A stretch of DNA of 9,369 nucleotides, from contig JAKLJM010000061.1 of assembly GCA_023151145.1 (NCBI GenBank), positions 1 to 9,369 of the forward strand, in the 5' to 3' direction. A program made the position numbers and the translations under genes. The stretch is from Bacteriovoracaceae bacterium (lineage in GTDB: Bacteria; Bdellovibrionota; Bacteriovoracia; Bacteriovoracales; Bacteriovoracaceae). Shown one piece after another: positions 1 through 6,027 of the stretch (position 1 is the stretch's first letter; each line of letters opens with the position of its first letter). A model generated the notes under the pieces. The model was not told where the DNA came from and made no database searches. It worked only from the letters and a program-made list of their open reading frames with translations.

Positions 1-1824
1 TTTACCATAAATTGGAACCATATCATCAGGGTTATGTTGAACAGAGATTGTGACACTTTCGTGTCTAAATCTTTCTTTGCAAAGCTCTAGAGATTCATTT
101 ATGACTTCGTTTAAAAAAAACACTTCCGATGGATCGTTGGTTGAATCCCGCGAAAGATTTTTTAATCCATTAATAATTTTTGAAATTCTAAAAACAGTTT
201 GATCTACTTTTTGCAAATCTTCTTTAAATCGATCGTTATCAATTTCACCACGATCCATCTTTCTTATAATTGAACTGACCTTACTACTAATAATGGCCAG
301 TGGATTGTTAATTTCATGAGCTATTCCTCCGGCCATTTCCCCTAGGGAACTTAAGCGAGAAGATTCAATCATATTGAGTCTTTGATTTTCAATGGTCATT
401 TCCAAATCTTTATACTTAGAAATATCTTCCGCAATTCCGACAAATCCAATAAGTTCTTTTTGATCATCTTCATTGTTGTTATATAAAGGAGAGACTGTTA
501 AGCGCACAGGAAAACGCCGTCCATTTTTAGAGATATACGTCCATTCTGATTGCGAGTTTCCAGACATTAGGCTCTTGAAAATAAAAATACTAAAACCAGG
601 CTCTATTTCTTTGTTATATTCACGCGACAACTCACGGGCCGTTTCAGCGACTTCTGTTGGATCATGAAAAAGGGCCGGAGTCATTTTATTGATGAGTTCT
701 TCTTCGCGATATTCTAAAAGCTTTAAGGCCATACGGTTAACACTTTTAATGACCCCATCCGGAGTCGTCGTGATAACGGAAAAAGGAATATTATCCATGA
801 TGACTTTAAGCCAATTTTCTAATTCTTGTTTTTTATACAAGATAATTTTTTGTTCAATTTTAGAACGCATTAATTTACTCAAAACAATTATGTAAAAGGC
901 ACTAAGAACAATTGCTAAGAGCCAATTAAATCCCATCAAAAGGCGATCACTCCACGCCCACTTAAGGGCGATTTCAAAAATCCATTCCTTATTGAGAACA
1001 TTAACTCTCTTTGACAAATGAGTGGCATCTTTAAAATCGGTAATCTCTTTTAAAAGATACTCTCCACCATCGACGACAAAAAGATTAAAATCTTCAATGC
1101 TCTGAACTTCTTCTCTTAAATAATCCACAATAAAATCAGCGTAAATAGGCGCGTAAGAAAAACCAATTAATTTCTGATAACGAAGAGCTGCTTCTGGGAC
1201 ATAAGGAGTCGAATAAATGGGATAGTACAAAAGAAAACCAGGAAGTTTTTTTTCTGCTTGAACTAATTGAATAACGTCCGTTAAAGCACTCACTCCTGCT
1301 CGCCAGGAGTTTTCCAGAGCTTTTCTACGAATTCGTTCTGATCCCACATCAAGACCGTGGGCCTTTAAATTTCGATTGGTCGGAAAAATTGATTCTATAA
1401 TATAAAGTTCATTATGGTGAAATTCATCTAATTGTTTAAAAACTAAATGCGGATTTGTTTGTTTTTGGTTTTGAAGATATTTTTTTAAATCAACTCTTGG
1501 AACTTTACGAATAAAGCCCATCCCAAAAACACCTTCAAAGTTCTTAAAATATTCCCTGCTTTGTGCATAAATGGCCAATTCATCAAAAGATGGTTCAAAA
1601 TTTTTTATTCGATAGATACCGGCAATCCCTTGAAGCCCATAGATATAAGAGTTCATTTTAAATTCAAATGCATGAACTAGGGTTTCAAGATTTTTTTGTG
1701 ATTGATCTCTTAATTGGTTCACTAAGAGCCGATGAAAATAAAGTGAGACCATGAACAGAATACATGGACCAATGGCGAGATAAATTAAATTTTTTAACCT
1801 AATTTTATTTTTCGTCAATTTCAA
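1..1824 (-). CDS. CHASE-PAS sensor histidine kinase (C-terminus cut off by window edge)
   Basis: The visible 608 residues form a membrane-bound sensor kinase that should autophosphorylate on histidine in response to an external ligand; its partner regulator is not in view. Domains in order: a basic N-terminus, membrane helix at about residues 13-31, a periplasmic CHASE domain at about 60-235 (conserved-looking blocks FIRKVPRV and YYPIYS), a second membrane helix at about 295-318, a PAS domain at about 337-470 and a HisKA dimerisation domain whose H-box AGGIAHEINNPLA places the phospho-acceptor at H503. The reading frame is open to position 1, so the HATPase domain lies mostly outside the window. 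An in-frame TAA lies just upstream at 1830-1828, leaving TTG at 1824 or TTG at 1818 as start. The first downstream ATG (M25) falls inside the first membrane helix and would spoil it. The TTG start has no strong Shine-Dalgarno. The family assignment is secure; the exact start is not. Confidence 0.9.
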   Translation of the reverse strand, partial: MKLTKNKIRLKNLIYLAIGPCILFMVSLYFHRLLVNQLRDQSQKNLETLVHAFEFKMNSYIYGLQGIAGIYRIKNFEPSFDELAIYAQSREYFKNFEGVFGMGFIRKVPRVDLKKYLQNQKQTNPHLVFKQLDEFHHNELYIIESIFPTNRNLKAHGLDVGSERIRRKALENSWRAGVSALTDVIQLVQAEKKLPGFLLYYPIYSTPYVPEAALRYQKLIGFSYAPIYADFIVDYLREEVQSIEDFNLFVVDGGEYLLKEITDFKDATHLSKRVNVLNKEWIFEIALKWAWSDRLLMGFNWLLAIVLSAFYIIVLSKLMRSKIEQKIILYKKQELENWLKVIMDNIPFSVITTTPDGVIKSVNRMALKLLEYREEELINKMTPALFHDPTEVAETARELSREYNKEIEPGFSIFIFKSLMSGNSQSEWTYISKNGRRFPVRLTVSPLYNNNEDDQKELIGFVGIAEDISKYKDLEMTIENQRLNMIESSRLSSLGEMAGGIAHEINNPLAIISSKVSSIIRKMDRGEIDNDRFKEDLQKVDQTVFRISKIINGLKNLSRDSTNDPSEVFFLNEVINESLELCKERFRHESVTISVQHNPDDMVPIYGK

Positions 1825-1833
1825 ACTTTATTA

Positions 1834-1852
1834 AATGAGTTTATTACTCATT
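1834..1852. repeat. 7-base perfect inverted repeat upstream of the sensor kinase
   Basis: AATGAGT (1834-1840) and ACTCATT (1846-1852) are perfect reverse complements separated by TTATT. The repeat lies 10 bases upstream of the TTG start of the kinase. On the minus strand a TATAAT box (1855-1850) overlaps its distal edge, although no convincing -35 box precedes it. It could be an operator or a leader hairpin near the start codon; chance occurrence in AT-rich DNA is also possible. Confidence 0.35.
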
Positions 1853-1926
1853 ATAATATGGTTCTTAAGATTATTGTGGGAATTAAGATAACAATAATTA
1901 ATCCTCAAACAAATCAAATCGATCAA

Positions 1927-2616
1927 CTATTTGAAGATTTGAGAACCTATCCGAACGAAATCAGCGCCGTATAATTTAGCGATATGGTGATCCTGACTCA
2001 TGCCCATGGATAGCTTTAAATTAAGATGTAATTCTTGATCTAATAGGTGTTTGGTGTCTTGTAAGCTTTTAAAACAACGATGGGCCTCACCTTCAACATC
2101 CTCAGTACGTATGGTTGCCATAGTCATTAGACCATAAATCTCAAACGCCTCTTTGGCGCTTCGATCATTTAAAATAAGCTTTATACTTTCACGAAGCTCA
2201 TCAAGATCCGTGAAGCCACCTTTTTCGTCTTCTAGAGATGTGTTGATTTGAAAAAATAGCTTACAAGGTCTTTGAGAGAGTTCAGCACTTCTTTTGATTA
2301 ATTCATGGACAAGCTTTAACGAATCGACTGAATGAATGGCAAACAGATGAGGAATTTTAAAAAGTTCTTTTACTTTATTGCTTTGTAAATGACCTATAAA
2401 ATGCCACTGCACCTTTGACAAATTTTCTTGCTCAAAAAAATGAGCTTTTTCAGCTAAATCTTGAACGCGATTTTCACCAAAATCGATTTGATCAGCATGG
2501 TAAGCAAAGACGACCTCTTCAACCGGCGAGTATTTAGTTACAGCAATAAGCTTTGCGGGTAAGACCTCCCGCCTAGCTTTTTCTAATTGTAAGTGAATTT
2601 GTTGCGCTCTATTCAT
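1927..2616 (-). CDS. yggS: YggS/PLPBP family pyridoxal-phosphate homeostasis protein
   Basis: This is a cytosolic PLP-binding protein of the YggS/PROSC family, a fold-type III TIM barrel with no known catalytic activity that buffers free PLP and affects amino-acid metabolism. From the start used here it is 229 residues, normal for the family. The PLP lysine is K28 in the block LIAVTKYSP. Other family blocks are FGENRVQ, HFIGHLQSNK at about residues 72-81, QINTSLEDEKGGF, the GLMTM block, LSMGMSQD, and the phosphate-binding C-terminal end FVRIGSQIF. The frame stays open upstream to an ATG at 2679, but those residues overlap the preceding gene and match nothing in the family. ATG 2616 (or 2622, two codons earlier) overlaps the preceding stop at 2611-2609 by 8 to 14 bases and lacks a clear Shine-Dalgarno, which suggests translational coupling. 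The kinase gene follows on the same strand after 102 bases. Confidence 0.93.
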   Translation of the reverse strand: MNRAQQIHLQLEKARREVLPAKLIAVTKYSPVEEVVFAYHADQIDFGENRVQDLAEKAHFFEQENLSKVQWHFIGHLQSNKVKELFKIPHLFAIHSVDSLKLVHELIKRSAELSQRPCKLFFQINTSLEDEKGGFTDLDELRESIKLILNDRSAKEAFEIYGLMTMATIRTEDVEGEAHRCFKSLQDTKHLLDQELHLNLKLSMGMSQDHHIAKLYGADFVRIGSQIFK

Positions 2617-2977
2617 TACCATTTTTCGCAGCTGGAGCTTTACGTTTAAATTTAAACTTAGCCTCCACTTCAACGTCATATTTATCTAAAATATCTTCAA
2701 CCAGCTTAGAGGCATCTACGGTTGAAAGATAATGACGAATTTCTTCACGAATAGATTGTGTGAATTCTTCTTTTGCACCTTTGGCATTTTGGACTAATCC
2801 GGTCAGCATGTCTTTTGGAAGAGGGAGATCTTGAAGAATACCTTTAATGGCTTCTTCGCTCATAAATCCAGCCCCCACTCCCACTGAAACAACTTTTTTA
2901 ATCATTTCAGAGAAGCCACCTTTTTCTTCCGTTTTATTTTCGGATTTGCTCTCTGATTTACTATCTGATTTACTCAT
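2609..2977 (-). CDS. Small conserved-looking helical protein, phasin-like, function unknown
   Basis: I do not recognise a named family for this 122-residue protein. The first 20 residues are a low-complexity Ser/Lys/Glu/Asp segment. A predicted helical core follows (about 22-95), containing a Gly/Val-rich stretch VVSVGVGAGF, then MSEEAIKGILQDLPLPKDML and a charged amphipathic helix. The C-terminus is alternating and basic (VEVEAKFKFKRK), then Ala/Lys-rich. The pattern of a short hydrophobic region followed by long amphipathic helices resembles phasin-like, granule- or membrane-associated proteins, but this is only an impression. The start is well supported: GAGGGAGT (2990-2983) lies 5 bases before ATG 2977. 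It begins 28 bases after the RatA-like gene and its stop overlaps the start of yggS, so the genes are probably cotranscribed. There is no signal peptide or clear membrane helix. Confidence 0.8.
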   Translation of the reverse strand: MSKSDSKSESKSENKTEEKGGFSEMIKKVVSVGVGAGFMSEEAIKGILQDLPLPKDMLTGLVQNAKGAKEEFTQSIREEIRHYLSTVDASKLVEDILDKYDVEVEAKFKFKRKAPAAKNGNE

Positions 2978-3005
2978 CCCAAACTCCCTCTTTCTTTAAT
3001 GACTT

Positions 3006-3431
3006 TTAGCGAGAACGAGCACGTTTAAAAAAAGACTCCATCATCACCGGTAAATTCTTGGTAGTAAGTGCATTTAAAACAGCACCAGGAGCAAACATCT
3101 TGACGTCAATCTCTAAAGAATAGGTCACTTCAGTTTTTCCATTCCCTAAATCTTTTAAGAGCCAAGAGCCATCATTCTTTTTGAAAATATCGCCAGAGTC
3201 TAAATTCCAATTTACTTTCGTTGGGCGTTCCATTTTTGTATTGATGATATATTTAAAAGTCTTTATGACATTTAATGAATATTCAACTTTTGCTTCTTTT
3301 TCATTTTGACTTAGAACTTTGATCGACGATACTCCATCGACAAATTCTGGGTATTTAGCAAAATCAACGATGACATCATAAAGTTTATTAATCTCAACGT
3401 CGACGATTTCTGTCCTTGAAGCCTGTGCCAT
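3006..3431 (-). CDS. SRPBCC/polyketide-cyclase-like protein of the RatA/Coq10 family
   Basis: This 141-residue START-like protein resembles E. coli RatA and mitochondrial Coq10 (Polyketide_cyc family), small helix-grip proteins with a hydrophobic cavity. Coq10 binds ubiquinone-type lipids, and RatA was described as a ribosome-association factor; which role applies here is open. Supporting features are the N-terminal pattern AQASRTEIVDVEINKLYDVI, then DFAKYPEFVDGVSSIKVL, a central strand-rich region, WLLKDLGNGKTEVTYSLEID, and a long C-terminal helix ending KRARSR. The frame stays open upstream to ATG 3551, inside glpX, but ATG 3431 is preceded by AGGAGA (3444-3439) at 7 bases and matches the family N-terminus. 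I therefore use 3431. It lies 55 bases after glpX and 28 bases before the small unknown gene, probably in one transcript. Confidence 0.87.
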   Translation of the reverse strand: MAQASRTEIVDVEINKLYDVIVDFAKYPEFVDGVSSIKVLSQNEKEAKVEYSLNVIKTFKYIINTKMERPTKVNWNLDSGDIFKKNDGSWLLKDLGNGKTEVTYSLEIDVKMFAPGAVLNALTTKNLPVMMESFFKRARSR

Positions 3432-3486
3432 AGATTGTTCTCCTAATCCAAAAAAGCATATTGCTATAAAAATATTAACTGTATAT

Positions 3487-4440
3487 TTAGTAACGTGGTT
3501 TTGTATCAAAGTGATGTTCCGCTTCAATATGTCTAACTGTTCCCGATGCACTTCTCATGACTATAGAGTGAGTAATGGCACCCCATGGTTTAAATTGAAC
3601 ACCTCGTAGAAAATTTCCACTCGTGACACCAGTTGCACAGAACATTACGTTTCCACGGGCCAACTCATCGATCTTGAAAACTTTAGTGATATCATCAATT
3701 CCCATTTTTTTTGCACGCATAATCTCTTCTTCATTACGCGGTTTTAAAATACCTTGGAAATCTCCTCCCATACATCTTAGTGCGGCAGCAGAAATAACAC
3801 CCTCTGGTGCGCCTCCAATTCCAAATAAAATATCCACTCCAGAATTTGGGTCACAACAAGCAATAGCGGCAGAAACGTCACCGTCACCAATTAATTGAAT
3901 ACGAGCACCGGCATCGCGAATTTCTTGAATAAGATCTTTATGGCGTGGTCGATCGAGAACGATGGCCGTTAAATCGGCCACGCGACATTTTTTAGCATCG
4001 GCCAGTCGACGAAGATTTTCTTTGGCCGATTCATTAATATCAATCAAGCCTCTGCCTTCTCTACCACAAGCAATTTTTAACATATAAGTATCTGGAGCAT
4101 TTAAGAGATTGCCTTTTTCGGCAATGGCCATAACTGAAATTGAATTGTAACCACCAGTCGCACAAACTGTCGTTCCTTCCAATGGATCAAGGGCAATTTC
4201 TAATTCTGGACCTCTTCCCGATCCTACTTTTTCACCAATATAAAGCATCGGAGCTTCATCTCTTTCGCCTTCACCAATAACGACCGTAGCATCACATTCA
4301 ACAGAATCAAGCATCGCTCGCATAGCATCGACGGCAGCTTGATCTGCGGCTTTCTCATCTCCGCGTCCCATCAGACGAGCAGAGGCAATTGCGGCCATTT
4401 CAGTTACGCGCACAAATTCTAAGGCGAGGTTACGATTCAT
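3487..4440 (-). CDS. glpX: Class II fructose-1,6-bisphosphatase GlpX
   Basis: The enzyme hydrolyses fructose 1,6-bisphosphate to fructose 6-phosphate in the cytosol, the committed step of gluconeogenesis. The 317-residue protein aligns along its whole length with E. coli GlpX. The metal and catalytic residues fall at the same positions: D33 in GRGDEKAAD, E57 in VVIGEGERDEAPM, and D85 and E88 in ALDPLEGTT. The sugar-binding blocks NAPDTYMLK, DRPRHKDLI, GDGDVSAAI and FGIGGAPEGVISAAALR are intact. It lacks roughly a dozen residues present in the E. coli loop before MGID and has a shorter C-terminus, as in many non-enteric class II enzymes. ATG 4440 has GGAGA (4450-4446) at 5 bases. It follows the PilZ gene by 83 bases, a gap that contains a promoter and a palindrome, so it is probably transcribed separately as well as with its neighbours. 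Confidence 0.97.
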   Translation of the reverse strand: MNRNLALEFVRVTEMAAIASARLMGRGDEKAADQAAVDAMRAMLDSVECDATVVIGEGERDEAPMLYIGEKVGSGRGPELEIALDPLEGTTVCATGGYNSISVMAIAEKGNLLNAPDTYMLKIACGREGRGLIDINESAKENLRRLADAKKCRVADLTAIVLDRPRHKDLIQEIRDAGARIQLIGDGDVSAAIACCDPNSGVDILFGIGGAPEGVISAAALRCMGGDFQGILKPRNEEEIMRAKKMGIDDITKVFKIDELARGNVMFCATGVTSGNFLRGVQFKPWGAITHSIVMRSASGTVRHIEAEHHFDTKPRY

Positions 4441-4469
4441 AGTTTTCTCCGTTTAGCACAATAATGATT

Positions 4470-4494
4470 AGACCCGTTTATTATAAACAGGTCT
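4470..4494. promoter_or_regulatory. 25-base imperfect palindrome over the glpX -10 box (operator or hairpin)
   Basis: AGACC (4470-4474) pairs with GGTCT (4490-4494) and GTTTA (4476-4480) pairs with TAAAC (4484-4488). One internal mismatch becomes a U-G pair in minus-strand RNA, and the spacer is 3 bases. The TATAAT box sits at its centre, as expected for a repressor operator. As RNA from the upstream PilZ gene it would form an 11-base-pair hairpin and could act as a weak terminator, but the sequence after it (AATCATTATTG) is not a good U-run. Both roles are possible. Confidence 0.55.
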
Positions 4495-4507
4495 GAGACG
4501 TTGTGAA
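4473..4507 (-). promoter_or_regulatory. Predicted sigma70-type promoter for glpX
   Basis: On the minus strand TTCACA (4507-4502, 5 of 6 to the -35 consensus) is separated by 16 bases from TATAAT (4485-4480, a perfect -10). Transcription would start near 4473, giving a leader of about 33 bases that ends in the GGAGA ribosome site of glpX. The -35 box begins 17 bases after the PilZ stop codon. Confidence 0.65.
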
Positions 4508-4523
4508 AACCCTGAAACGAGGA

Positions 4524-5243
4524 TTATATTTTCAATTTATATAAGAGAAAATCGCGATCAGCGTGGTGAATATGCATAGGGTTTACGGCCCCTAAAATTC
4601 GTTTCCCTAAATGTAGCTTCTCAGAACTCACATTTTCATCCGCTTCAAAAACCACTTCATCTTCAAGCGTTAAAGGAGTTTCTAAGTTACGCTGAGTCAA
4701 CACGCGCCCAGTTCTCACTCCTTCTCCCTCTGTCCATTCAAGGTAATTTTCCATAAAAAGAATTTGGAAGCGAGAAATTCCCGAAAGCGGCAGTTCCCAA
4801 ACAAAAATTTCCAAAACACCGTCGGCCTTAAGCCAATATTTTAAATTATTTGGTAATTCAATATCTAAAGGATTTTCATGAATTGGTCTAATATGCGAAA
4901 CAATATTGTCTAGTGATAAGAAATTCTTTAACTCATCTAGTTCGCGACTATTTTCTTCAAAGCGCAAGCCGTATCGATTCCCATTGATCCATTGAACAAT
5001 TCCGGCCAATTCAATATCGTCACCGCGCCAATGAAGAGTGCCTTGAACTTTGTTATTCGCTTGGTACGGAGCTTCCCCGTCTTTTAATTCTAATTGCACA
5101 CCAGACAACGAAATATCTTTGACTTCAAAACTTATGCTATTTTTTTTGTCTTTAAAAATCATTTGCCCAATAGGAAAACGAGGAAACACGCGTTTTTCAT
5201 GAACCTTTTCTTCACTTTTAATTAAACTCAACTTACGATCCAT
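4524..5243 (-). CDS. PilZ-domain protein, probable c-di-GMP receptor, with unidentified C-terminal domain
   Basis: This 239-residue cytosolic protein has an N-terminal PilZ domain (about residues 14-110). Both c-di-GMP-binding motifs are complete: RVFPR (R18 to R22, RxxxR) and DISLSG (D43, S45, G48). A matching C-terminal strand pattern GIVQWINGNRYGLRFEE closes the barrel. The second half (about 125-239) is a strand-rich region with blocks such as KADGVLEIFVWELPLSGISR and FLLYKLKI that I cannot assign; it could be the output or partner-binding part. ATG 5243 is chosen because AAGGGA (5255-5250) lies 6 bases upstream. The frame extends to ATG 5288, but that would read through a perfect palindrome and has no ribosome site. 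It is divergent from pgsA and upstream of glpX on the same strand. Confidence 0.88.
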   Translation of the reverse strand: MDRKLSLIKSEEKVHEKRVFPRFPIGQMIFKDKKNSISFEVKDISLSGVQLELKDGEAPYQANNKVQGTLHWRGDDIELAGIVQWINGNRYGLRFEENSRELDELKNFLSLDNIVSHIRPIHENPLDIELPNNLKYWLKADGVLEIFVWELPLSGISRFQILFMENYLEWTEGEGVRTGRVLTQRNLETPLTLEDEVVFEADENVSSEKLHLGKRILGAVNPMHIHHADRDFLLYKLKI

Positions 5244-5255
5244 GACACATCCCTT

Positions 5256-5270
5256 GTTATAATTTATAAC
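5256..5270. repeat. Perfect 15-base palindrome at the PilZ gene start
   Basis: GTTATAA (5256-5262) and TTATAAC (5264-5270) are perfect reverse complements around a single T. It abuts the AAGGGA ribosome site of the PilZ gene and contains TATAAA on the minus strand (5268-5263), which could be that gene's -10 box. The best upstream -35 match is TTGAGA at a short 14-base spacing, so the promoter itself is uncertain. An operator overlapping the start of transcription is a reasonable reading. Confidence 0.45.
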
Positions 5271-5285
5271 CTGATCAAATTTTCT

Positions 5286-5302
5286 CAATCACTAACTGAT
5301 TG
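5286..5302. repeat. 6-base inverted repeat in the divergent PilZ/pgsA region
   Basis: CAATCA (5286-5291) and TGATTG (5297-5302) are perfect reverse complements with a 5-base spacer. Its right arm overlaps the putative pgsA -35 box (5300-5305). It is short and could occur by chance, but it sits between two other inverted repeats in the same 70 bases. Confidence 0.3.
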
Positions 5303-5327
5303 CAACTCTATTCATATAGAGTAAAAT
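5300..5327 (+). promoter_or_regulatory. Predicted promoter of the pgsA-serB-panD-LRR operon
   Basis: TTGCAA (5300-5305) and TAAAAT (5322-5327) are separated by 16 bases and would start transcription near 5334, about 25 bases before the GTG start of pgsA. The boxes match the consensus at 4 and 5 of 6 positions. Confidence 0.5.
5305..5322. promoter_or_regulatory. Inverted repeat filling the spacer of the pgsA promoter, possible operator
   Basis: ACTCTAT (5305-5311) and ATAGAGT (5316-5322) are perfect 7-base reverse complements with a TCAT spacer. The repeat occupies the space between the -35 and -10 boxes proposed for the pgsA operon, a usual position for a repressor site or for an activator that distorts the promoter. 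Confidence 0.45.
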
Positions 5328-5358
5328 CTAGTTCGATCCATTGAAAGAAGGAAAAAAA

Positions 5359-6027
5359 GTGATACCCCCAAAAAGTCATCATCCAAACGAATGGGAAATA
5401 GATAACCTACCAAACCGCTTAACTATGTTAAGAGTGGTCATGATCCCTATTATTATCTTTTCACTTTTTTTTACCACTAAAGATGAAAAGCTAAGCCCTG
5501 AATTGGTCAATACCCTAAACTGGACAGCTGCTTGGACCTTTGTGGCGGCATCAATTACAGACTTCTTTGATGGCTATATCGCCAGAAGAAGAAATATTGT
5601 TACTATTTTTGGCTCTTTTCTTGATCCTATTGCCGATAAATTTTTAGTCATAAGCTCTCTTATTATGCTTTTGGCCCTTGATAGGCTTCATGTCTTGATT
5701 GTTTTAGTTTTAGTGCTTCGAGAAATGTACATCACGGCCCTAAGACTTTTGGCCATGGAAAAAGGTCTCAGCGTACCAGTTGGAGCACTTGGGAAATGGA
5801 AAACGGCCACTCAAATGGTAGGGATTCCCATGCTGATGGCCCATGCTAATCCTTTTGGCATCCCCATGATTCAAATCGGTCATTGGGCAGTCATTTTGGC
5901 CACTGTCTTTTCTCTTTATTCTGCCTTAGAATACTCGATTGGTTTAATCGGTAAAATTCAAAAAATTAGAAAAGAAAAAAAATTAGAAAAAAAATTGCGC
6001 AAGGAAGATGGTGAACACCATGACTGA
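5359..6027 (+). CDS. pgsA: CDP-diacylglycerol--glycerol-3-phosphate 3-phosphatidyltransferase PgsA
   Basis: This inner-membrane enzyme of the CDP-alcohol phosphotransferase family makes phosphatidylglycerophosphate from CDP-diacylglycerol and glycerol 3-phosphate, the first committed step to phosphatidylglycerol and cardiolipin. The catalytic signature D-x2-DG-x2-AR-x8-G-x3-D-x3-D is complete: it begins at TDFFDGYIAR and ends at FLDPIADKF. NLPNRLTMLRVVMIP is the typical N-terminal block, and several hydrophobic helices follow. The 222-residue form is longer than E. coli PgsA because of a short N-terminal extension and a lysine-rich cytosolic tail. I use GTG 5359 because AGAAGGA (5345-5351) lies 7 bases upstream; TTG 5341 is in frame but has no ribosome site and lies within a few bases of the predicted transcription start. 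It is the first gene of the operon and its end overlaps serB. Confidence 0.95.
   Translation: MIPPKSHHPNEWEIDNLPNRLTMLRVVMIPIIIFSLFFTTKDEKLSPELVNTLNWTAAWTFVAASITDFFDGYIARRRNIVTIFGSFLDPIADKFLVISSLIMLLALDRLHVLIVLVLVLREMYITALRLLAMEKGLSVPVGALGKWKTATQMVGIPMLMAHANPFGIPMIQIGHWAVILATVFSLYSALEYSIGLIGKIQKIRKEKKLEKKLRKEDGEHHD

Noticed and set aside
473..895. Two short plus-strand open frames (473-667 and 689-895)
   Set aside because: They lie opposite the PAS region of the histidine kinase, whose frame has clear domain motifs; they have no ribosome sites or recognisable features.
1870..1898. 8-base inverted repeat as a terminator after yggS
   Set aside because: ATTATTGT and ACAATAAT pair across a 13-base loop, but the stem is almost all A-T and no T-run follows on the minus strand.
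3432..3551. Signal-peptide-like N-terminal extension of the RatA-like protein
   Set aside because: Reading upstream gives a hydrophobic stretch followed by an AxA-like site, but the only ATG in frame lies within glpX, whereas ATG 3431 has an excellent ribosome site and matches the family N-terminus.
3623..3898. Plus-strand open frame of 91 codons
   Set aside because: It is antisense to the conserved core of glpX and is explained by that gene's codon pattern.
5341..5358. TTG 5341 as the start of pgsA
   Set aside because: It has no ribosome site and lies within a few bases of the predicted transcription start, whereas GTG 5359 has AGAAGGA at 7 bases.
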